Both the position numbers and the translations under genes were made by a program. Below, piece by piece: positions 63,320 to 64,000 of a DNA stretch of 64,000 nt (positions are counted from its first letter, which is position 1; each line of letters opens with the position of its first letter). Under the pieces are notes generated by a model that ran no database searches, was not told the origin of the DNA, and saw only the letters and a program-made list of their open reading frames with translations. The stretch lies in contig JAJECK010000130.1 in NCBI GenBank assembly GCA_022822085.1, positions 1-64,000 on the forward strand, in the 5' to 3' direction. The stretch is from Candidatus Poribacteria bacterium (GTDB taxonomy: Bacteria > Poribacteria > WGA-4E > WGA-3G).

Positions 63320-64000
63320 ATGAAAAAAATAATAAAAATAACAATAATCTTAGCATTTTCACTAATGACCACCGCACACGCAGCGAATATCACAGGCGAT
63401 GTGAATGGCGATGGTGTCGTCAATATCCTTGACTTAACGTTTATAGCATCACACTTCGGTGAAAACGTTGACCCATCCGAAGAACCGAATCCGGATGTCA
63501 ACGGTGACGGCATTGTCAATATCCAAGACTTAGTGCTTGTTGCTGGCAGGTTCGGGCAAAGCATCCCAGATAACACCCTCATTTTCGGACGCGGTGGTGA
63601 CTCTATCACGCTCGACCCAGCCTACATAGAAGACGGTGAATCGGCAAAAGTTTGTGATATGGTTTACGACACGCTCGTCCAATATAGAGAGAACACGACC
63701 GACCTTGAACCCGCCTTAGCGGAATCGTGGACGCGTTCCGCAGACGGGTTGACATGGACATTCCAATTGCGACACGGTGTCGAATTCCACGACGGCACCC
63801 CGTTGAGTGCTGATGCTGTTGTCTTCTCACTCACCCGTCCACTCGCGCTGTTCCGCAATTTCCATGAACAATTTATCAGCCAGATCATCGTGCTTGATCC
63901 ATTAACGGTGCAGATTCAACTCAAGACACCTTATGCGCCTTTTATCAGCACATTGGCGGGGACATCATTCTCTATCGTCAGTCCGGTAGCTGCCCGAAAC
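63320..64000 (+). CDS. Dockerin domain fused to family 5 oligopeptide-binding protein, cut by window edge
   Basis: The frame from ATG 63320 (AAGGGG upstream) stays open for 227 codons to the right edge. A signal peptide (residues 1-22, ending AHAANITG) is followed by two dockerin-like EF-hands (DVNGDGVVNILDLTFIASHF and DVNGDGIVNIQDLVLVAGRF). From about residue 85 comes the N-terminal part of an ABC-transporter solute-binding protein of the oligopeptide/nickel type (SBP_bac_5): ITLDPAYIEDGESAKVCDMV, LEPALAESWTRSADGLTWTF and FHDGTPLSADAVVFSLTRP. There is no lipobox cysteine, so the protein is not a lipoprotein as usual. Later domains, including any FlgD-like tail, lie outside. Confidence 0.9.
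   Translation, partial: MKKIIKITIILAFSLMTTAHAANITGDVNGDGVVNILDLTFIASHFGENVDPSEEPNPDVNGDGIVNIQDLVLVAGRFGQSIPDNTLIFGRGGDSITLDPAYIEDGESAKVCDMVYDTLVQYRENTTDLEPALAESWTRSADGLTWTFQLRHGVEFHDGTPLSADAVVFSLTRPLALFRNFHEQFISQIIVLDPLTVQIQLKTPYAPFISTLAGTSFSIVSPVAARN

Overview
The window is a bacterial chromosome segment of low to moderate GC. Its gene content points to Candidatus Poribacteria or a close relative: giant WD40 proteins that share one N-terminal signature, proteins with dockerin-like repeats and a C-terminal FlgD-like tail (LLPNYPNPFNPETWIPYQ), phytanoyl-CoA dioxygenase, sulfatase-fold and PorV-like proteins, an LPS-type outer membrane (LpxD, BamA, Skp, Lol), and dispersed palindromic repeats. 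This placement is an inference from protein families; there is no rRNA gene to confirm it.

1-4.2 kb: two tandem minus-strand secreted WD40 proteins, the first running off the left edge. 4.4-17.1 kb: a plus-strand accessory block with a Dabb protein, a sulfatase-fold hydrolase, an orphan HigA-type antitoxin, two tandem lectin-like surface proteins, a double metallo-beta-lactamase protein, a VOC protein, a phytanoyl-CoA dioxygenase, and two paralogous proteins of unknown function flanking another WD40 gene. 17.2-22.6 kb: mixed strands, with an ATPase-nuclease, SMP-30 lactonase, methyltransferase, duplicated PurS-like protein, PIG-L deacetylase and a tiny diheme cytochrome.

22.6-46.5 kb: a long minus-strand block of core genes. 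In transcription order it holds lnt, prfB (with a programmed +1 frameshift), three beta-helix proteins, lysS, two acetyltransferases, lolC/E, lolD, ilvE, bamA, skp, lpxD, a UbiA prenyltransferase, a SpoU methyltransferase, a geranylgeranylglyceryl-phosphate-synthase homologue, grpE, dnaJ and prmA. It therefore combines outer-membrane biogenesis, translation and protein folding. Two enzymes of archaeal-type ether-lipid synthesis lie within 3 kb of each other. A roughly 700 bp intergenic island at 26.2-26.9 kb is built from nested palindromes.

46.5-51.8 kb: PorV-like outer-membrane protein, a small membrane protein, a DHDPS-family aldolase and RqcH. 51.8-56.8 kb: a mobile-element graveyard (a 291 bp terminal-inverted-repeat element with an 8 bp target duplication, and two transposase remnants) beside a large 1152-residue orphan protein. 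56.8-64 kb: three consecutive secreted modular proteins: cadherin-like/lamin-tail/dockerin/FlgD-like; WD40/metzincin/dockerin/FlgD-like; and a dockerin fused to an oligopeptide-binding protein, cut by the right edge. Dispersed repeats lie between and even inside these genes.

No tRNA, rRNA or CRISPR array was seen. The strongest leads are the ether-lipid gene pair, the dispersed repeat family including one copy translated inside a coding sequence, the WD40-metzincin and dockerin-transporter fusions, and the unassigned 1152-residue protein.
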